Below are positions 17,548-25,444 of a stretch of DNA of 64,000 nt, in pieces (the first letter of the stretch is position 1; every line of letters begins with the position of its first letter). Under the pieces are notes generated by a model that did not search any database, had not been told where the DNA came from, and saw nothing but the letters and a program-made list of their open reading frames with translations. The stretch comes from Sulfitobacter donghicola DSW-25 = KCTC 12864 = JCM 14565 (GTDB lineage Bacteria > Pseudomonadota > Alphaproteobacteria > Rhodobacterales > Rhodobacteraceae): positions 2,418,001-2,482,000 of the forward strand of contig NZ_JASF01000005.1 of assembly GCF_000622405.1 (NCBI RefSeq), read 5' to 3'. The translations under genes and the position numbers were made by a program.

Positions 17548-18189
17548 ATGCGGTGCAAACTTATCAGAAATTGGACTGCCGGAGTTGCTTTGGCTTTGCT
17601 TTCAACCGTGGCTCCGCAGGCGGCGAGAGCCTATCAGGTTGACTGCGCCATTCTGCTTTGCCTGGCTGGTGGGTGGCCCGCGTCAGCAGAATGTGCTCAT
17701 GCTCGTGCCGTGTTCATCCGTCGGATCACGCCCTGGCCGATTGAGCCGCCGTTGCAAATTTGGCGTTGCCCGATGGGTGTTTCTGAGCGCGCGCCATTGC
17801 AAAGTACGGCCCCTAATATCTCGGAGGCCAGCAACCAAAATGGTCAGACACTCGGCCAAGTCACTCTGGCTCTGGTGGTCGAAGGCGGTGCCGATATCGA
17901 CATCAGTGGCCTGGAATTCGATTTCGTGCGCTCGATCCGCGTCTGGGATGTGCGGTACTACAGTCATCGCGAACGTGGTCGCGACGATGATTGCTCTGAG
18001 AGCTACAACATGCGCCTCGGAACCTATGGGACGCAGGGTGAATTTGGCTGGCAGCGCACGACACCAGTGGCCGCCCCGCAATGGGTTTTGCCGTCGCGGC
18101 GATGTTCATCATCAAATTGGCGGCGCGGGGTCGGTGTCGAATGGGAAGATCACGAAGGCAACCATGGATATGAGTGGGTGGCTTACTAA
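17548..18189 (+). CDS. TrbM-like exported conjugal transfer protein
   Basis: 213 residues from the ATG at 17548 (AAAGGG 11 bases upstream; a TTG at 17539 is less likely). A signal peptide (ALALLSTVAPQAARA) precedes a Cys-containing motif, YQVDCAILLCLAGGWP then SAECAHARAVFIRRI, which resembles the TrbM family. The remainder is a Cys-poor domain rich in Arg, Trp and Tyr. TrbM-family genes travel with conjugation systems; the molecular role is not established. The 3' end overlaps the convergent helicase gene by four bases. Confidence 0.7.
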   Translation: MRCKLIRNWTAGVALALLSTVAPQAARAYQVDCAILLCLAGGWPASAECAHARAVFIRRITPWPIEPPLQIWRCPMGVSERAPLQSTAPNISEASNQNGQTLGQVTLALVVEGGADIDISGLEFDFVRSIRVWDVRYYSHRERGRDDDCSESYNMRLGTYGTQGEFGWQRTTPVAAPQWVLPSRRCSSSNWRRGVGVEWEDHEGNHGYEWVAY

Positions 18190-20894
18190 TGCCTATTGCC
18201 CTTTTTTCCATTCCCGTTTCTCGATTTGGTGACTTGGGCGGTTGTTCTGCACCGAGGGAAGGAAGAGCACCCAAGGAAAGGTTCGTCGTTTTGTCCCATT
18301 CGTGGAACCATGGTGCCTTGATTGCATGTTGGGCATTTCGCCCCATTAGCCATGGGTTCTTTTAGTCGAACAGATTTCACCGCTAAAGCGCGGCCTCTAC
18401 CAACCGAAAGTAGTCGCTTGGTATAATCACATTCTGGATGCGCGCTGCACGCTTCGAACGGCCCAAATCGTCCGTTCTTTTGGCTAAGTGTGCCAGCCCC
18501 GCATTTTGGGCAAACCTTCAACGTAGCCTTTTCGCTTTTTATCTCGGTATGCCCATCTTTGGCGAGCTCGACGACAAATCTCGAAGGCTTGTCCTGCAAT
18601 GTGTAGATGCGCGTTTGTCGGCGGGCGCGTGTCAGGGCAACATAGAAAAGGCGGCGCTCCTCAGCCAGCGGGAAGTCATCGGGCTCTGGCATCGCGAGCA
18701 GCAATGCAGGGTCGTCAACGATTTGGCTTGGAAAACCCATCAAGCCTTCGGTGACGTTGAGAAGCATCACATAGTCAGCCTCGAGGCCTTTTGCTGCATG
18801 GGCAGTAGAGTAGCTGAGCTCAAGCTGATCGCCATAGGCATGCTTCCAACTGTTGAAGCTGGCGGGTTTATCCTTGTGATAACGGCCCAAGAGCATGATG
18901 GTGATTTTGTTGCCTTTGGGAACGTCAAGTTGGCCGTTTTGGGCGGCACCATGCAGCTGCCTAAGATCCTTCTCGATGCGCTCAAGAGCGCCACTCATCG
19001 TCTCGGCTGCAAATGTATGAAGTCCGGCTCTTTCATAGGTGTTGGTGGTTTCGACAGTCTTTTTTATTTGGGTCGGATTCTTCTGGATGAAGTCGCTGGA
19101 TGCTTCGCACAAAACCTGAGGGCATCGGAACGTTTTGCTAAGTGTGAGCTGTGTGGCGTTCGGGAATGTTCGGTCAAAACCGGTCATGACAGAAATATCG
19201 GCACCAGCGAAACGATTGATTCCTTGCCAGTCGTCGCCAACAACGCACAAGCTTGCAGAAGTCCCTGCGTTTTCTTTGAGAGCTTTGAGTAAACGTAACT
19301 TCGCCTGAGAAACATCCTGAAACTCGTCCGCAAGAACCATGTTGAAGGGGCTTTGATATGCCCCCTCTTTCAGGTGCTTGATCGCATCGAGCAACATGTC
19401 ATCGAAATCGATGCAGTTTTCGACAGCAAGACGCCGCTGCCATTCCTCGGCGACCCTTTCGTAGAGTTTAACGAAGCGCGTTAGCCGGTCGCGGTGGCCT
19501 CGCTCGTGATCAGAAATCTTATGGTGCAAGTCGCTCGGGCTCAGTCCATTGCTTTTGACATGCTGTTGAAAAGCACGGATCGTCGAGGCTAGTTGCTTGG
19601 TTGGAATAGGCTCTTGGCCGGTGGATTTGCGGTTTTCGTCGAACTCTAGAACTTCGCCATGTTTCTCGAGCTCCGATTTCAGCCGGTCTAGGTCGCTTCC
19701 GTTCCGCAAGCCATGCGAGGTTGTTTCGAATAGCTGGGTTTCTTTTTCATTGTGTAGCTCCCTTTTCCAGCGGACACCCGAAACATAGTCGCCGGAAAAA
19801 TGGGCCGGTGCCCTGCCGCGCGCGTCTAGCGCAAAATGCTCGTGGTAGAGGTGTAAGCGGGGGTAATAGAAGTCAGGATGGTATTGGGAGTGCTCTTCGG
19901 TTGCAGTGTCGTGTTCATATGCTCGTTCGTATTCATATGACACGCCGTGGTAGAAGAGAAAATCGCAGATCATGCGCTCTTCTTGGCTCTTAACCATTTT
20001 CCCGTCTGCAGTTGGAATACTGCCTTTACCTAAGACGTCGGTTTGCGGTTGTTTGAGGTTATCCCACTCATCGATGCCGCGACCGTAAACCGTTCTGAAC
20101 AGGTCCCAGTCAAGCCGGAAGCGGGGATCGCGTTGGCGAAGATCTTCTACAATTTCTGAGATGGCTTGAACGTCTTTGCCTGGTTCAGCCCAGTCAGCCA
20201 ACCTTGGCTTTCGCCCGGTGCTCTTGCCGATTACCTCCAAGCCGAAAGCATTGAATGTCTTTACATTAATGCGTTGAACATTGGGAAAATCACCAAGGCG
20301 TTCTTTGATGCGCGTTTCCAGTTCGTCCTTTACTGATCGGTTGAACGCAAGAATCAAAACCTCCTCGGGTGGGACCAAGCTTTCCTTTAGCGCGTACCCG
20401 ACCCGTGCAACGATAGTTGATGTTTTACCGGATCCTGCAGCGGCAACGATTTGAAGCGCGTTATCCATGCAGATGCAGCAATCCATTTGCTCATCGGTGA
20501 GAGGGTTCCGCTCGACTGACGAAAAAAAATTACTCAATCGGTCTTTCTGTTTTTCGCCGAAAGCGGCGTTGGCCGCATCGAACTCCTTCGAAAGAGCCTT
20601 TTGAAAACGCGGATGTTGCGAAGTGGGTTCAGCGTCTTCGCTCCCGTTTTTAAATGGTGGAAAGCGTCGGATAATGCTCTCGGCCGCACCTTTAGGGACC
20701 CACCGATCTGGGTCAACTTCGCCTTCCCACTTTGCTCGCCATGCGGAGTATTCAGAGTCTTTGGTTATTGAAAGCGGTGGCTCCACTAGCTTTAAGCTAG
20801 TGCGTGCCAATTTGGGGCCGGGGTCTCTCGATTCCCCTTTACCACCAAACAGCAAGCCGCCGAGTACGGCCGTTCCAATAATCCACTCAATCAA
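18186..20894 (-). CDS. UvrD/helicase IV-like helicase with N-terminal membrane segment and C-terminal zinc ribbons
   Basis: 902 residues. A short hydrophobic N-terminus (residues 3-18) looks like a membrane anchor. The SF1 helicase core has Walker A AAAGSGKT (151-158) and LADEFQDVSQ (521-530), plus late motifs near YVALTRARRQ. Between lobes, residues ~303-395 contain HPDFYYP, HEHFALD and LFETTS, a nuclease-like insert also seen in helicase IV relatives. Two topoisomerase-type zinc ribbons end the protein (CPKCGAGTL and CPTCNQGTM). The combination suggests DNA repair or defence. It is longer than GajB and not adjacent to the OLD gene. Confidence 0.85.
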   Translation of the reverse strand: MIEWIIGTAVLGGLLFGGKGESRDPGPKLARTSLKLVEPPLSITKDSEYSAWRAKWEGEVDPDRWVPKGAAESIIRRFPPFKNGSEDAEPTSQHPRFQKALSKEFDAANAAFGEKQKDRLSNFFSSVERNPLTDEQMDCCICMDNALQIVAAAGSGKTSTIVARVGYALKESLVPPEEVLILAFNRSVKDELETRIKERLGDFPNVQRINVKTFNAFGLEVIGKSTGRKPRLADWAEPGKDVQAISEIVEDLRQRDPRFRLDWDLFRTVYGRGIDEWDNLKQPQTDVLGKGSIPTADGKMVKSQEERMICDFLFYHGVSYEYERAYEHDTATEEHSQYHPDFYYPRLHLYHEHFALDARGRAPAHFSGDYVSGVRWKRELHNEKETQLFETTSHGLRNGSDLDRLKSELEKHGEVLEFDENRKSTGQEPIPTKQLASTIRAFQQHVKSNGLSPSDLHHKISDHERGHRDRLTRFVKLYERVAEEWQRRLAVENCIDFDDMLLDAIKHLKEGAYQSPFNMVLADEFQDVSQAKLRLLKALKENAGTSASLCVVGDDWQGINRFAGADISVMTGFDRTFPNATQLTLSKTFRCPQVLCEASSDFIQKNPTQIKKTVETTNTYERAGLHTFAAETMSGALERIEKDLRQLHGAAQNGQLDVPKGNKITIMLLGRYHKDKPASFNSWKHAYGDQLELSYSTAHAAKGLEADYVMLLNVTEGLMGFPSQIVDDPALLLAMPEPDDFPLAEERRLFYVALTRARRQTRIYTLQDKPSRFVVELAKDGHTEIKSEKATLKVCPKCGAGTLSQKNGRFGPFEACSAHPECDYTKRLLSVGRGRALAVKSVRLKEPMANGAKCPTCNQGTMVPRMGQNDEPFLGCSSFPRCRTTAQVTKSRNGNGKKGNRH

Positions 20895-20915
20895 TTCGAG
20901 CTCTTTCCTGCGTGC

Positions 20916-21254
20916 TTAGCCACGCTCGTTCTTCGCATCGTCGCGCTCGATAGCGACCATCCGCGTTACTATCTCGTTGGCAATTGTTTCGTAAAGCGCC
21001 GCTTGGCGCTCCCTCGCTGAACCCGGTTTAGGCGTTCTGCGTCGTATTCTTTTGGCAAGCCAATAAAGAAGCCTTGCAGCAGGATCGGTGACGTTATCCG
21101 GCACAGGAGCCGGATAGTTTTCTTCGAGGAGGGCAACAACCTCAGCATTCATGCTGCGATGGTTGGCCTCAGCCGCAAGGCGTATTCGATCGCGCAAGCC
21201 GTCGGGCAGCCGCACGATGAATTTATCCTGATTTTGAGAGCTTTGTTCTGGCAT
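20916..21254 (-). CDS. Arc-type ribbon-helix-helix regulator with C-terminal extension
   Basis: 112 residues from the ATG at 21254. The ribbon-helix-helix domain lies at about residues 10-45 (FIVRLPDGLRDRIRLAAEAN, then RSMNAEVVALLEENY), followed by a basic and helical tail. A GTG at 21305 would add 17 unconserved-looking residues. It is divergent from a second RHH gene, and a palindromic operator begins two bases upstream of its start codon, so autoregulation is likely. Confidence 0.85.
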   Translation of the reverse strand: MPEQSSQNQDKFIVRLPDGLRDRIRLAAEANHRSMNAEVVALLEENYPAPVPDNVTDPAARLLYWLAKRIRRRTPKPGSARERQAALYETIANEIVTRMVAIERDDAKNERG

Positions 21255-21256
21255 GG

Positions 21257-21269
21257 TGGCACTGTGCCA
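21257..21269. promoter_or_regulatory. Palindromic operator 1 of the RHH divergent region
   Basis: TGGCAC-T-GTGCCA is a perfect inverted repeat with a single-base centre. It covers the ribosome-binding region of the minus-strand RHH gene. Its half-site GTGCCA recurs in operator 2 and again as a half-site at 21547-21552 before the next gene. Confidence 0.6.
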
Positions 21270-21291
21270 TAAAAAGCAATTGACGCAATAG

Positions 21292-21304
21292 TGGCTAAGT
21301 GCCA
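21292..21304. promoter_or_regulatory. Palindromic operator 2 of the RHH divergent region
   Basis: TGGCTAAGTGCCA shares TGGC....GTGCCA spacing with operator 1; the wider repeat AGTGGC / GCCACT (21290-21306) is perfect. The centres of the two operators are 35 bases apart. A TTGACG (-35-like) at 21280-21285 lies just before it on the plus strand, so binding would block the promoter of the plus-strand RHH gene. Confidence 0.6.
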
Positions 21305-21338
21305 CTAATGGAGTGTAATTTCAACCTGGAGGCGTTTC

Positions 21339-21533
21339 ATGAATAGTCGTAAACCAATGCAGCTTCGGCTTCCGCAAGAGCTCAAAGAGTGGATCAAGGC
21401 GGAGTCAGATCGCAATGGAAACTCCCAAAATTCAGAGGTGATCCGCGCCATTCGCGCGGCGAAGGACAGACGTTCTGCACCCGGTGGATTTGGAAAAATC
21501 ACTATGGATCACGGTGATAATGCGCGTTGTTAA
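21339..21533 (+). CDS. Arc-type ribbon-helix-helix regulator
   Basis: 64 residues with a strong GGAGG site six bases before the ATG. MQLRLPQELKEWIKAESDRN then SQNSEVIRAIRAAKDRR is a textbook Arc/MetJ-type ribbon-helix-helix. It is the first gene of a short plus-strand group leading into the integrase gene, and shares its control region with the divergent RHH gene. The arrangement resembles paired Arc/Mnt repressors of phages. Confidence 0.85.
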   Translation: MNSRKPMQLRLPQELKEWIKAESDRNGNSQNSEVIRAIRAAKDRRSAPGGFGKITMDHGDNARC

Positions 21534-21557
21534 CAGGGTGAGAGAGGTGCCAATACG

Positions 21558-21749
21558 ATGACCAAAGCAAGTGTACAGACAAAGGCGAAACAGGCAGCCT
21601 CGGCCTTCATCCGCGAGGCGCGGGAGGCAGGTTGGCAACGCGCGAAGTTCGAAATCAAGCCTGATGGCAGTGTCATTGTTGATGCCAACATGGTCGCGCC
21701 AGAGGCGGCAGACGACTTTCTCAACAGTGACCTGAGAATGGGCGAATGA
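21558..21749 (+). CDS. Small uncharacterised protein coupled to the integrase
   Basis: 63 residues with AGAGAGG ten bases upstream of the ATG; its stop overlaps the integrase start by four bases (ATGA), so the two are translationally coupled. An N-terminal basic helix (VQTKAKQAASAFIREAREAGWQRA) is followed by a short strand pair (KFEIKPDGSVIVDANM). I do not recognise the family. It could be an excisionase-like factor by position, but no HTH is evident. Confidence 0.65.
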   Translation: MTKASVQTKAKQAASAFIREAREAGWQRAKFEIKPDGSVIVDANMVAPEAADDFLNSDLRMGE

Positions 21750-22777
21750 CTCGCAAGAGCTTGCCCAAATATGTCTACAATGACCGGGGGTATCTCCGGT
21801 TCATCCGGCGTTCACGCGGTATCTCGGTCATGATGCACGAGGAAGCGGGCACCCCGGAATTTTGGGATCATTACAATCGCTTGCTGAAGGGTAAGCCAGC
21901 GCCTGCGCCGGTGAAGCGCAATTTTGAGGCGCTGATTCTTAGCTACTACGAGAGCGACGCATATAAGAAGCTGAAGCCTCGGACGAGGTCCGATTATCGG
22001 CGGTATATCAGCCACATTCGTGAGATCTGGGCCGACAAAGACCCGGCCAGGATCGAAACCCATCACATCTATGAATTGCACCGCGCCAATGCGGATCACT
22101 GGCGGCAGGCCAACTATCTCGTCCAAGTCATGGTCGTCTTGATGAACCACGCACGATTGATTGGCTACATCAAGAAGGAGCACGGCAATCCAGCGAAAGG
22201 CATTCCGCTCTTCAAACAGCAGAGCGATGGTTGGGAACCTTGGCCAGATGATGTTCGTGCCGAGTTCGAAGCGCTGGCTTCAAAACGGGCTCGGCTGGTC
22301 TATGAGCTGTGCGTTGGAACAGGCCAGCGCATCGGCGATGTCGTGAAGATGAAGTGGGGGCACTTTTCCGATGAAGGTTTCGATTTCACGCAGGGCAAAA
22401 CCGATAAGCCGTTGTGGATCCCGCTTACCGACCGCCTCAAGGCCCATCTCGACGGGCTCGCACGAACGGACGGCACTGTTGTGACCGACGCCAAGGGTCG
22501 ACCAGTGAGCTACCGGATCGTCGCGGAGGAAATGCGCACCATCAAAAAGAAGATGAAGCACGAGAAGGCGAGCTACTACAAAACACACGGGCTCAGGAAA
22601 AATGCGACGATCGAGCTGTATCTGGCTGGATGTGATGACGAGATGGTCAAGGCGGTCACCGGCCACTCAGGCGTTGAGATGCTGAAAAAGTACGGTGGGC
22701 CAATTCGGCAAAGAGAGCTGGCGAAGCGCGCTCAAGAGGCAAGAAATCAAATGGAACGAAGCAAGACCGAAACGTGA
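21746..22777 (+). CDS. int: Tyrosine recombinase (phage-type integrase)
   Basis: 343 residues. Catalytic residues are visible: R195 in GTGQRIGDVV, a Lys in the beta-hairpin near GKTDKP (about 218), HGLR (H281, R284), GHSG (H307) and the nucleophile Y316 in KKYGG. The N-terminal half holds the arm- and core-binding regions. It catalyses insertion into and excision from the tRNA-Cys gene lying 70 bases downstream. Direct repeats GTTTCAA at 22780 and 22792, just after its stop, could be recombinase arm sites. Confidence 0.95.
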   Translation: MTRKSLPKYVYNDRGYLRFIRRSRGISVMMHEEAGTPEFWDHYNRLLKGKPAPAPVKRNFEALILSYYESDAYKKLKPRTRSDYRRYISHIREIWADKDPARIETHHIYELHRANADHWRQANYLVQVMVVLMNHARLIGYIKKEHGNPAKGIPLFKQQSDGWEPWPDDVRAEFEALASKRARLVYELCVGTGQRIGDVVKMKWGHFSDEGFDFTQGKTDKPLWIPLTDRLKAHLDGLARTDGTVVTDAKGRPVSYRIVAEEMRTIKKKMKHEKASYYKTHGLRKNATIELYLAGCDDEMVKAVTGHSGVEMLKKYGGPIRQRELAKRAQEARNQMERSKTET

Positions 22778-22845
22778 AAGTTTCAACGGTTGTTTCAAAA
22801 ATGGCAGTGAAGGAGAAGACGGATGACGCAAGTCATTGATTTTAT

Positions 22846-22919
22846 TGGAGGCGAGTACCGGAATCGAACCGGTGTACACGGATTTGCAATCCGCTGCGTA
22901 ACCACTCCGCCAACTCGCC
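22846..22919 (-). tRNA. tRNA-Cys (GCA), with encoded CCA
   Basis: Reading the minus strand, GGCGAGT at the 5' end pairs with ACTCGCC at the 3' end, followed by discriminator U and an encoded CCA (22846-22848). The anticodon arm GCGGATTGCAAATCCGT has anticodon GCA, and the T arm holds GGTTCGATTCC. The 3' end faces the integrase gene, so this is the attachment gene of the element; the tRNA is intact. Confidence 0.97.
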
Positions 22920-23086
22920 GAAGGTGCCTCGCTATAAACTGGGTATTTGATGGCTGCAAGGGCCAACATGCTTTGTTGGCGTTAAGTTTTTCAAGTTAAG
23001 TTTCTGGTAGAGGAACTGGCGTTGCTGCTGCTGATCGGTTGTGGCACATTGCAACCAATCAGGATTCTGTACGAATGAGCTTTCCC

Positions 23087-23740
23087 ATGACCAACTTCAC
23101 CAAGCGGCGCACAATGATGGTAGACACGCAGGTGCGGCCATCTGATGTGACGAAATTTCCGATTATCGAAGCAATGTTGACAGTTGCGCGTGAGGATTTT
23201 GTTCCCGCCGCGCAACGTGAGGCCGCATATGTTGGGGAAAATCTGGATATGGGGCAGGGGCGTATTCTGTTTGAGCCTCGTACATTGGCGAAAATGCTGG
23301 ATGCGCTGGCGATCCAAAATGACGAACTGGTTCTCGATGTGGGCTGTGGGCTGGGCTATTCTTCGGCTGTGATCGCGCGGATGGCCGAAGCGGTTGTTGC
23401 TGTTGAACAGGACGAAGCGATGGCAGGCGAGGCACAAGAGGCGTTGATGGCCGCAGGTGTCGACAATGCCGTTGTTCATGTCGGTGAATTGGTTGAAGGT
23501 GCACAGCAGCACGGGCCATACGATGTTATTATCGTCGAAGGCGGGATAGAATCGGTGCCAGCCACATTGTTGGATCAGCTAAAGGATGGAGGCCGTGTTG
23601 CGGCATTGTTCATGGATGGGCCTCTGGGCGAGGTTCGTCTGGGGGTGAAACGCGATGGACACATCAGCTGGCGCTTGGCGTTTAACGCGTCAGCGCCTGT
23701 ATTGCCTGGTTTCGAAAAAGATATCTCATTTACGTTTTAA
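23087..23740 (+). CDS. pcm: Protein-L-isoaspartate O-methyltransferase
   Basis: 217 residues from the ATG at 23087, which gives the expected [18 protein letters not shown] beginning; an ATG at 23075 is possible. It holds a SAM-binding motif [12 protein letters not shown] and the following VVAVEQDE acidic loop. The family methylates abnormal isoaspartyl residues for repair, though the alphaproteobacterial form is divergent and its activity less well tested. It is the first core gene after the element and is followed by tolC. Confidence 0.88.
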   Translation: MTNFTKRRTMMVDTQVRPSDVTKFPIIEAMLTVAREDFVPAAQREAAYVGENLDMGQGRILFEPRTLAKMLDALAIQNDELVLDVGCGLGYSSAVIARMAEAVVAVEQDEAMAGEAQEALMAAGVDNAVVHVGELVEGAQQHGPYDVIIVEGGIESVPATLLDQLKDGGRVAALFMDGPLGEVRLGVKRDGHISWRLAFNASAPVLPGFEKDISFTF

Positions 23741-23741
23741 T

Positions 23742-23771
23742 CGCGCTGAGCGGTCTCAGCGCGGCGATTTT
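23742..23771 (+). terminator. Hairpin after pcm
   Basis: CGCGCTGAG and CTCAGCGCG form a perfect nine-base stem with a CGGT loop directly after the pcm stop codon. The following T run is weak (GCGATTTT), so termination may be partial. Confidence 0.5.
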
Positions 23772-23825
23772 GACCATGTTATTCCAACCCTTAGGGGTTG
23801 TGGGGAAGTTCTAGGGGTGCTGGAA

Positions 23826-25262
23826 ATGGTATTTAGAGAAGTGAAGCTTTGGGCGGCTCGGTTAGGGCGCACGGGGTTTTTGGTCACGGCGGTCACGCTC
23901 AGCGGGATGAGTGTTTCATCCGCAAGGGCAGATAGTTTTGCCGATGCACTGGTAAGCGCGTATAATCATTCTGGTTTACTAGACCAGAACCGCGCATTGC
24001 TGCGTGCCGCTGATGAAGATGTCGCGGCTGCGGGGGCTGCGCTTGAACCTGTTTTGCGGTGGACAGCCAGTATTACGCAAACTTATGGCCGCACGAGCAC
24101 ATCAAGCACGCTAGGGAGCATTAACGCAGATAGTCTGGTCGCGACAGGATCATTGATTGTCGAACAGTTGATCCATGACTTTGGTGCGACCGCACTGGGC
24201 ATTGATGTTGCTAAGGAAACGGTTCTTGCGACGCGTCAAACATTGCTTGGGGTCGAACAACAGGTTCTTCAGCGCGCTGTCGAGGCCTATATGGGCGTCA
24301 TTGAGGCAAGCGAATTTGTGGACTTGCACCAAAATAACCAGCGCGTTCTGGCCCAAGAATTGCGCGCTGCGCAAAACCGCTTTGAGGTTGGTGAAGTGAC
24401 GCGAACAGATGTTGCATTAGCCGAGGCCGAGTTGGCCGAAGCGCGCAGCGGTCTGGCCTCGGCCCAAGGAAACTATGAAATCGCGGTTGAAGAATATCGC
24501 AATGTTATCGGTAAAAAACCAGGCCGCCTCTCTGCGCCGCCAAACCTTCCCAAGCTGGGCGGGAATGTAGACAAGGCCAAGGCACTGGCGGTGCGCATTC
24601 ACCCTGATATGCGAGCGGTCCAGCACCAAGTGGCCGCAGCAGAGCTGGGGATCAAACGCGCCAAGGCGCAAAAGCGGCCTACGATTTCAGCGCAGGGAGC
24701 GCTCTCAGTGAGCGAAAACCTGGACAGCAGCTCGTTTACCCGTGGGGTTTCAGTAGGGCTGAACGCGAGCGGCACGCTTTACTCAGGCGGGACACGGTCG
24801 TCGGCTGTGCGAAGTGCGCAGGCCCAACGGGATGCGCAGCGTGGTAACCTGCATGTGGTTCGCCACAATGTTCAACAAAACGTTGGCACAGCCTATGCGA
24901 CGCTCAGCTCGGCGCGCGCGTCATTGGCCGCATCCGAACGTCAGATCAAGGCCGCGCGTATTGCATTCCGTGGGGTGCGCGAAGAGGCGACATTGGGCGC
25001 GCGTACAACTTTAGATGTTCTGGATGCAGAGCAATCTGTGCTGGACGCAGAAGCGGCGCGTATCTCTGCCCAGACGCAGGTTTACATTGCAACCTATCAG
25101 GTTTTGTCCACCCAAGGGCAGCTGACAGCACGTGATCTGCGTCTGCCTGTTCAGCACTATGATGTGACCGAATATTATAATCTGGTAAAAGACAGCCCGA
25201 CTGCGAAATCCAAACAGGGCGCGCAATTGGATCGCGTGTTGAAACGGTTGCAGCGCGACTAG
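23826..25262 (+). CDS. tolC: TolC-family outer-membrane efflux protein
   Basis: 478 residues from the ATG at 23826, which places a signal peptide (LVTAVTLSGMSVSSARA) at the N-terminus; the longer frame from 23655 overlaps pcm and is rejected. The two repeated outer-membrane efflux domains are visible, with NRFEVGEVTRTDVALAEAEL in the first and EEATLGARTTLDVLDAEQSV in the second, the classic TolC helical repeats. It forms the outer-membrane exit duct for type I secretion and drug efflux. Confidence 0.92.
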   Translation: MVFREVKLWAARLGRTGFLVTAVTLSGMSVSSARADSFADALVSAYNHSGLLDQNRALLRAADEDVAAAGAALEPVLRWTASITQTYGRTSTSSTLGSINADSLVATGSLIVEQLIHDFGATALGIDVAKETVLATRQTLLGVEQQVLQRAVEAYMGVIEASEFVDLHQNNQRVLAQELRAAQNRFEVGEVTRTDVALAEAELAEARSGLASAQGNYEIAVEEYRNVIGKKPGRLSAPPNLPKLGGNVDKAKALAVRIHPDMRAVQHQVAAAELGIKRAKAQKRPTISAQGALSVSENLDSSSFTRGVSVGLNASGTLYSGGTRSSAVRSAQAQRDAQRGNLHVVRHNVQQNVGTAYATLSSARASLAASERQIKAARIAFRGVREEATLGARTTLDVLDAEQSVLDAEAARISAQTQVYIATYQVLSTQGQLTARDLRLPVQHYDVTEYYNLVKDSPTAKSKQGAQLDRVLKRLQRD

Positions 25263-25288
25263 ACCCCGCGAAAAAGCGGCAGATTTTA

Positions 25289-25320
25289 ACGGGCCATCCT
25301 TTATCGGGTGGCCCGTTTTG
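25289..25320 (+). terminator. Rho-independent terminator of tolC
   Basis: ACGGGCCATCC and GGGTGGCCCGT form an 11-base stem with one G-U pair and a six-base loop, followed by TTTT. It lies 26 bases after the tolC stop. Confidence 0.85.
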
Positions 25321-25361
25321 ATTCTGAAAATATTGGATGCCGCATGAAGGTATTCTGTTAA

Positions 25362-25376
25362 TTTAATATTATTAAA
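25362..25376. promoter_or_regulatory. AT-rich palindrome upstream of the PopZ-like gene
   Basis: TTTAATA-T-TATTAAA is a perfect inverted repeat about 70 bases before the ATG at 25445. It could be an operator or part of the promoter. The TTAA spacing is five bases, not the seven of a CtrA box. Confidence 0.35.
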
Positions 25377-25444
25377 CGATTTTCGCCCCATTGTGAGAAT
25401 CTAAACAGCGCGTTATCTTTGCCGTGAGTAGAGAGTGGTAAAAA

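Larger units (their letters stand above)
1..22848. mobile_element. Integrative conjugative element, right portion (left end outside window)
   Basis: A tyrosine integrase gene ends about 70 bases from the 3' end of an intact tRNA-Cys gene, the classical layout of an element integrated into a tRNA 3' end. Leftward of it lie a complete virB-type secretion operon, a TrbM-like protein, XRE and ribbon-helix-helix regulators, and nuclease/helicase cargo; rightward all genes look like core chromosome. The expected second attachment site (a copy of the tRNA-Cys 3' end) was not seen in the window, so the left boundary must be beyond base 1. No relaxase, VirD4 or partition genes are visible. The element type (ICE) is inference from the secretion genes. 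Confidence 0.8.

Noticed and set aside
17543..18232. Second long frame overlapping the TrbM-like gene
   Set aside because: It reads through a different frame with no signal peptide or family resemblance, whereas the chosen frame has a signal peptide and the Cys motif.
15178..20894. Gabija defence system (gajAB)
   Set aside because: The helicase is far larger than GajB, has a different architecture, lies on the opposite strand and is separated by four other genes or gene fragments.
25358..25376. TTAA repeats resembling a CtrA box before the PopZ-like gene
   Set aside because: The spacing between TTAA elements is 1, 5 or 10 bases; CtrA full sites need seven.
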